Source: Chamaecrista fasciculata
Lineage: Eukaryota; Streptophyta; Magnoliopsida; Fabales; Fabaceae
Assembly: GCA_003254925.1 (NCBI GenBank)
Contig: QANZ01013408.1
Location: 173,568 to 237,567, forward strand
Reading direction: 5' to 3'
Length of the DNA stretch: 64,000 nt
A model generated the notes under the pieces. That model saw nothing but the letters and a program-made list of their open reading frames with translations. It had not been told where the DNA came from and searched no databases. Shown here one piece after another: positions 58,413 through 64,000 of the stretch (within the stretch, counting starts at the first letter, position 1; each line of letters begins with the position of its first letter). The position numbers and the translations under genes are program-made.

Positions 58413-59964
58413 TTTTTGAGCCAAAAAGTTGTCGGTTCATTTACATTTTCCTTTATGCAATTGCAACGCCTTCACATTTCCTTCCGTAAGTACGAAGTAG
58501 ACAGAGCACCCACGTCTTCCTGCCTTCCTCCACCGCCGTCTTTGTCCGTCGTCGGCGCCGGCGTGAACCACAGATAACATGATTTTTGGCTCTCCTAGGT
58601 GAAACACCAAATCTATGCATTTTCTTCTATTTCTGTAAAAATTTCTTTTAGATTTGAGTATGTCATTGTTCCACAAACACTCTCTTGATTGGATTGATTT
58701 GGTTATGTTGCTTTGTTGGAGTGTACTTTTGAGATTTCAAGGGATTTTGTGGAAGTTCTCGAGTTTGATGATCTCGAACTCATTAGATGACCTGAATCAG
58801 TTAAATAGATGTTATTTCAAAATTGGGGGGTTTTGTCTGGGTTGCTTAATTTTAATATTAAAATAGAAATTTAAGCTTAGATTAAGATATTTAGATGATA
58901 ATAAGATTTCTGAAGCTCAATTGTAATGTTTCTTTGTTTATTCTGAAATATACCACTTGGGTAGAATAATTAAATTAGGTGATCTGACATTTTTTATACA
59001 AACATTAACTTTTTTAAAATTTTCTAATCATATATTTTAAAATAATGAATTAGATGCTAAAAACACATTTTGATGACATTTGAAAGAAACCTTGAGCGAA
59101 TGGCATAACTAGGAAAAAAATTTCTCTTCATTACTATTTGGACTTTACTTATGATATATTAAAAAAGCTCCGTATACTCTGAAGTGGAATTACCAATTCT
59201 CTAACAGATGTTTTGAAATCGAACCTTGCCTTGGTAATTACATCTTTTTGATTGAAGAGTTAGAAATTGTTTTACTAGTAAGTGGTATATAATGTGGAAC
59301 ATGAATGATTGTATCTCTAATTAAATTTGTGGTAGAGATAGTAAATGGAAAATGTAATCTAAACTTGTTTGACGATTATTGATTATAAGTGTATTGTACA
59401 AATAGATTTTTAGGAGCGGTCATAACATTGAAGGTCCTGTTCTCTTTCAGCATTATTAATGGGTAGATAATGAATCAGTATAACACTTTTTCCTTATATA
59501 TTTTGTGTGTGTGTGGCTGTCTTCTTAGTTGTGATGAGGATAATCTTCTCATTTAGTTAAAAAACTCTCACCACTTCAGTTTTTATGGACACATGTTTAG
59601 AATATTCGTAATTGTCAGTTCAGATATATACTGTTAGATGCCAAGTCACACATTGTTAGTCTGTGGCTCTGTGCCAAGTTGTATTAAATTTATATTTGTT
59701 ATTATCTAGAGTTACTCTATAATTCCACATGCAAGGTTCTCACTTCTGTAAGGCTTAATTCTAGTGACTTGTAACTAATAGTACTTGTTAAAGTGGTTTT
59801 AATTTTGGATATGATTTCTTGGTGTTCTAGGTTTACAGAGTTTGAGAATCTTCTTGCTTTCGTGTTGGTGCCCAAGTTTAGGTTCACGGCATGACTGTTG
59901 TTTGATCTACATCATTCCTATACTCTTAGTTGCTTGTAGAGAGTGAAGAAATATTATTAAGAAG
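58413..59964. other. Upstream region of dioxygenase 2
   Basis: A GC-rich pyrimidine patch at 58500-58570 (CCTCCACCGCCGTCTTTG) looks like plant 5' leader or an old exon, but no coding match was recognised. GTGTTCTAG|GTTTACAG at 59823-59838 could be a leader-intron acceptor for the gene at 59965. No firm promoter was found. Confidence 0.35.
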
Positions 59965-61422
59965 ATGGCTTCCCCAACAGATTTCCAGGTTCCTATTATA
60001 AACTTCACTTCTGAGAACTTGCAGCCAGGTACAGACAAATGGCTATTGACATGCCAAATGGCCCGGAGTGCTCTAGAAAGCCATAGTTGTTTTTATGCAT
60101 TGAGTAATAAAATTCCTATGAAGCTTCACAACTCAGTATTTAGTTTAATGAAAGAACTATTTGATCTTCCTTTAGAAACAAAAAAGAAAAATACTAGTGA
60201 GAAGCCAAGTCATGGTTACTATCAACCGACTCTAAAGAATCCCTTATATGAATCATTGGGTATTGAAGACCCATCAACTAATGAAGCAGTACAAAAGTTC
60301 ACTAGAATCATGTGGCCGGATGGATATGATCATTTTTGGTATTGTTTCAAATTTATTTATGTTGTTTTCCTATTTACCTTCCTAATTATTCTTATTATTT
60401 TATTAACTTTAGTTACAAATTACAATAATTTAATTTTAACTGTGAGTTGTAGTGAAACGCTCAATCTCTATGGAAAGCTGCTGGTGGAAATGGACCAAAT
60501 AGCTAAAAGAATGGTGTATGATGCTTATGGTGTGGACAAAAGACATTTAAATTCTCAGCTTGAATCAACTAATTACTTGTTTCGAAGTTTCAAATACTCT
60601 GTTCCCCAGAAGACAGAGAGTAATATAGGATTGAATGTTCACTCAGACTGTACATTCTTCTCCATATTGCATCAGAATAATGAAAGTGGCTTGCAAGTTA
60701 AACTGAAAAATGGTGAATGGATTGACATTGATCCCTCACCCCACATGTTACTTTTCCTGGCAGGTGATGGATTTAAGGTGAGCTACTTTTCATATCTATA
60801 TCTTAGAAACATATTTTTCAAAATTGTCATGATCCAGTGGAAGTATATATGCACAATATATATATTTCAGTAAAATGTTTTTCCCTATTTGCTTTCATAG
60901 CACCTGTGATTCTTTGTAAATTAAAATTGAGGTAAATTAGGTGTGGAGGGTTCAATCGCGAATCCCTATCTTTATCCCTTTTCTAACCCTTCATTGAAAC
61001 TAAGAAAACGAAAAGTAAGGTAAAAGGAAAAAGGTTACTTATTGTCTTAATATCACATGGTTGATCTTCATGCAATGTCTCTTCTAATTTCACCCTTTCC
61101 CTATTCTGACTTCTCATTCCAAAACACAACCTTGTAGTTTTAAAGCGTGTATCTATTTTTCTACTTATTTTAGGTTTGGAGTAATGACAGAATAGACTCT
61201 TGCATTCATCGAGTCATCATGAAGGGAGAGAAGGAACGGTTCTCTGTTGGATTATTTTCATTTAGCAGTCATATGGTTCAGCCGCAGGAAGAGCTAGTTG
61301 ATGAAGAACATCCTATACTATACAAACCATTTGACCATTATGATTACTTGCGCTTCCACGTAACATCATCTGAGTGTCTTATCAAAGCTTTTTGTGGTAT
61401 TGACTATATTGATAGTAAATGA
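59965..61422 (+). CDS. 2-oxoglutarate/Fe(II)-dependent dioxygenase, AOP-like (copy 2), 3 exons
   Basis: Paralogue of the gene at 39857 (about 60% identical in exon 1 by eye). Exons 59965-60338, 60453-60777 and 61174-61422 (GT-AG, same phases as copy 1) give 315 aa. Iron ligands His188, Asp190 (HSD) and His245 (IHRV) and Arg255-x-Ser257 are intact, as is the C-terminal EELVDEEHPILYKPFDH signature. Intron 1 is only 114 bp, a multiple of three, without an in-frame stop: if retained it would add a 38-residue, strongly hydrophobic segment after residue 124 and keep the frame. Substrate unknown; AOP relatives act in glucosinolate and other specialised metabolism. Confidence 0.9.
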
Positions 61423-62218
61423 ACGTTTTATTGCGTTACATTCATAAGATAGGAAAAGTAGTTATTGTATTAACTTATATGTTGCCTGGTATTGGTGTTC
61501 TCATATTTTAATTGGAAACCTCAATTCTGTCTTGCTTTCTGCTGTCAAACTTGATAAATTTAACTGCATTAGTGAAGCTTGTGAAACCATTTTGGTCTTT
61601 CTATGGTGTTAGTTGCTCTATCACAATAATGGCTGCAATTGGGGAAAATTCTAAAGATCCCTTTTCATTTCATTTGCAATGACTCTCTTATATTATAGTA
61701 GTTTCCAAGTACTCTCTAATTATAGTCCATATGCAATTCATAAATCACAACTGTTGTCAAATACTCTCCTTCAATTCTATGTACAAAGCTATGGAGTGGT
61801 TGATTTCTATGGTTGTACCTAGGGATGATCTCATCGCTTCTACTTGTAGTTTCATTTCTATGTACAAAGCTATGGAGTGGTTGATTTTCTTACTTGGCCA
61901 AGGTTAATTCCAAGTAGGAGTACGATGTAAACTTGTGAGATTTGGCTAATCTAAATTCTTTTTAATTTTTATTGTATTTTTCTTTCTCCTACTCTTTAAT
62001 GCTGAAACATTTCTAATTGAGTAACCAACAATCGCAGGTTATTTATTTGATTATGTAGCATCTCAGCAGCAGAGAAAATAAAATCTGTAATTGTTCAATT
62101 TAAGTGGTAACATTCATGTCACGTTGAAGAGAATCTCAATCTAATTCTAAGTCAATGAATTTCGTATGTAGATTTAATTACTACTTAGAATTAAATTAAC
62201 CAAGCTTAATTGGTCAAA
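61423..62218. other. 3' flank of dioxygenase 2
   Basis: Contains an ~80-base tandem step: TTCTATGTACAAAGCTATGG occurs at 61775 and 61856. Otherwise no gene or bounded element seen. Confidence 0.4.
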
Positions 62219-62219
62219 C

Positions 62220-63333
62220 TCAATGTTGTCAAGATCTCGATTTAAATGTTAAGATCTTACAATTTTACGATCTTATCTAGATGAATCGATCTAGATCTTA
62301 GGTAATATTTAAATTTACTAGAATCTTATCGATCCTACGATTTTATATATCAGGTTTTACGATTTTACATCTCATTGATCTTATGATCTTATTATCGATC
62401 CTACATTGAAATATGTCAACTCTTAGAAAATTTTATACTTATAAATGATTTTCATGCTATTAATTACGTTACTTGTTCAGTTGTTTGTATATATAATAAA
62501 AAATAAAAAAAAATAAAATGAATATGTTTTGATACATTTAAATTAATTAAGTGATAAACATGTTATAATTAAGTGATAAACATGTTATATATGAATATTA
62601 GTCATTTCTAGCCGCCAAAAAATCTCTCTCTCATGAGAGTTGAGTTCTCTCTTAAACCCCTCCTCGTGAGGGATCACCTCTCTCTTTCATGGGAGATTTC
62701 ACCCTTTTTCAGATTAGGGTTATCAGTGGCGCTCTTTTCTGTGTGTCTTCTGTAGCGGTAATTTTCAAGTTTAGGTGATTTTCGGCGGTTTTCCTTCCCA
62801 GATTTGTGTGTTCTCTGCTCGTATCTTTGTGATTTCTGCAACGGGTTTTGTGGCGGAGGCGTTCTGGATCAGGTCTAGTCTGTTTTTTTTTTCAATTCTT
62901 TAGATGATTGTAGTTTTAGTTGTATCCCTAGATCCGTTAAGTTGGCAGTTGATTGTCTTGCCAATTTGTGACACGAAGATGGGTCCTCTTGGATGGGTTG
63001 CAAACCCCCCACCTTCGTCAGTTGATGTTCTTTTTAGTTTTCTTGTTGATATTGGGGAGGAATTTGATTATTTTGTTGTGTTTTTGTTTGTACTGTCCTT
63101 GGCTTTACCTTGTTTTTGAATGAATTATGTTTCAAGCAAAAAAAAAAAAAGAATATTAGTTATTTATTTTTATGAATAAACTTTATGGTTAGATATTTAA
63201 AATATATTATGTTACTTTATGTAATATATAATTTTTTAAAGTTTGTAGGATCTTACGATCTACGATCTAACAATTCGATCTATTATATACCTCTTTTCAC
63301 CTTAAGTAAGATCTCGATTTTGAGAACCATAGT
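62220..63333. mobile_element. hAT-like element interrupted by a LINE-derived insert
   Basis: The left end (CAATGTTGTCAAGATCTCGA) and right end, inverted (CTATGGTTCTCAAAATCGAG), are imperfect terminal repeats, and both halves are rich in GATCTTACGATC words (62240-62405 and 63245-63290). Flanks GTCAAACT and GTCAAAAC are similar. The interior is interrupted by the retroposon at 62608-63150. Confidence 0.5.
62608..63150 (+). mobile_element. Short LINE-derived retroposon with 15-bp target duplication
   Basis: The flanks GAATATTAGTCATTT (62593-62607) and GAATATTAGTTATTT (63151-63165) match at 14 of 15 positions, and the insert ends in an A-run at 63138-63150. Its 3' part reads like a LINE 3' end (GPLGWVANPPPSSV, stop, short UTR), while its 5' ~270 bases (CTCTCTCATGAGAGTTGAG onwards) look like an untranslated leader. 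A 543-bp copy with both leader-like and tail-like ends suggests an internally deleted LINE moved in trans. Confidence 0.65.
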
Positions 63334-64000
63334 CAAAACAAGTGTCGGAAATTCAAATCTCATTCTATGTATATAGTAATTAATTGATCAGCACAAACTC
63401 TTAAATAAAGTATAGATCCGCGAAAAATTAATACGGAGCATGTCTAGCTAGGGAATATTTTGGGCAATTCAAAAGAAATTGGGGTTAAACCGCTCTTATT
63501 TTATTAAAGGAAAATGCAGTTACGTGAGAAAGCAAAATTGCATGTATGTAAACAAACAATTGCGTGCAGGAATCTTCTTTTTCTAATACGTAGGTACTAG
63601 GTAGGGTTCAATTCTAGTTCAAAAACTTTAAAATCTTGTTTGTCATCCATTTATCATAAACAACCTAATAATCACTTATTGTACTAGTAAAAAAAAGCAT
63701 CTTTAAAATTGGCCACAAGTTGCCAAAAAAAAGAACACTAATAAATTAAAGTAAACTAAATACTGATACCATTTTTCTATTATCTTGGATGCTTGTGTTT
63801 TGGACGTCTGTTTTTCTTTTTATTGTCCCCCACCGTTTTTGTTATTTTCGACTTTCTTGTATTGTCTTTCTCCTCTGTAACGTTTTTATTTTAATTAGAA
63901 AAGGAGTGAATAAAAGAAAAGAGACCTAAAATCCATAAAAATTACCAAAACTTCTACTCATATAATGCATAAATAATAGAGAAAATTTACTATTTCATTA
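63334..64000. other. AT-rich right edge
   Basis: No gene or bounded element recognised. Confidence 0.4.

Noticed and set aside
59490-59505. TATA box for dioxygenase 2
   Set aside because: CTTATATATTTT lies ~470 bases upstream of the ATG in AT-rich DNA; without leader evidence it cannot be told from background.

Overview
The window is nuclear DNA of a eudicot plant. The evidence is spliced GT-AG genes with plant-type products (multicopper laccase, AOP-type 2-oxoglutarate dioxygenase, BAHD acyltransferase), plant L1-type LINEs with DUF4283/zinc-knuckle ORF1, a Copia element with an initiator-Met-tRNA type primer site, a Helitron, and an AT-rich background packed with MITEs. The species cannot be fixed from sequence alone.

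Four host genes are supported. A laccase lies on the minus strand at 20804-24434 (6 exons, 586 aa). A 2-oxoglutarate-dependent dioxygenase lies on the plus strand at 39857-42884 (3 exons, 325 aa). A BAHD acyltransferase lies on the minus strand at 47382-49318 (2 exons, 461 aa). A second dioxygenase, paralogous to the first, lies on the plus strand at 59965-61422 (3 exons, 315 aa). All four keep their catalytic residues and clean splice sites. An oxidase, two oxygenases and an acyltransferase in about 41 kb form a candidate specialised-metabolism cluster; this is a hypothesis, not a demonstrated pathway.

Layout: 1-402 is the end of an old LTR. 403-6958 is a near full-length LINE with two long ORFs and about three coding breaks. 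6958-19060 holds a fold-back repeat family and a nested block in which a hAT-type MITE of about 470 bp (10597-18883) carries a TIR element of 5.5 kb (itself holding LTR-like, CACTA-like and fold-back pieces) and a 2.3 kb solo LTR. 20.8-24.5 kb is the laccase. 25.6-30.0 kb holds a Mutator-type MITE with 9-bp target duplications, a small Helitron and fold-back elements. 30.6-39.75 kb holds recent Copia copies, a LINE ORF1 fragment and a 690-base assembly gap; the 5.35 kb Copia element appears to sit in the 5' leader intron of the first dioxygenase. 39.8-49.3 kb holds dioxygenase 1 and the acyltransferase, both with introns enlarged or filled by MITEs. 49.4-59.9 kb is intergenic with LINE fragments, a LINE tail between identical 126-bp repeats, and a hAT-type MITE. 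60.0-64.0 kb holds dioxygenase 2 and a nested hAT-like/LINE-derived retroposon.

The most unusual non-genic signal is a set of fold-back MITEs whose arms are built from short degenerate modules (such as GGTACCCTGTTCTTTCAAAA or GGTCCCCTAACTTT). Two carry 8-9 bp target duplications, which places them near Mutator-like elements. No tRNA, rRNA or CRISPR locus was seen.
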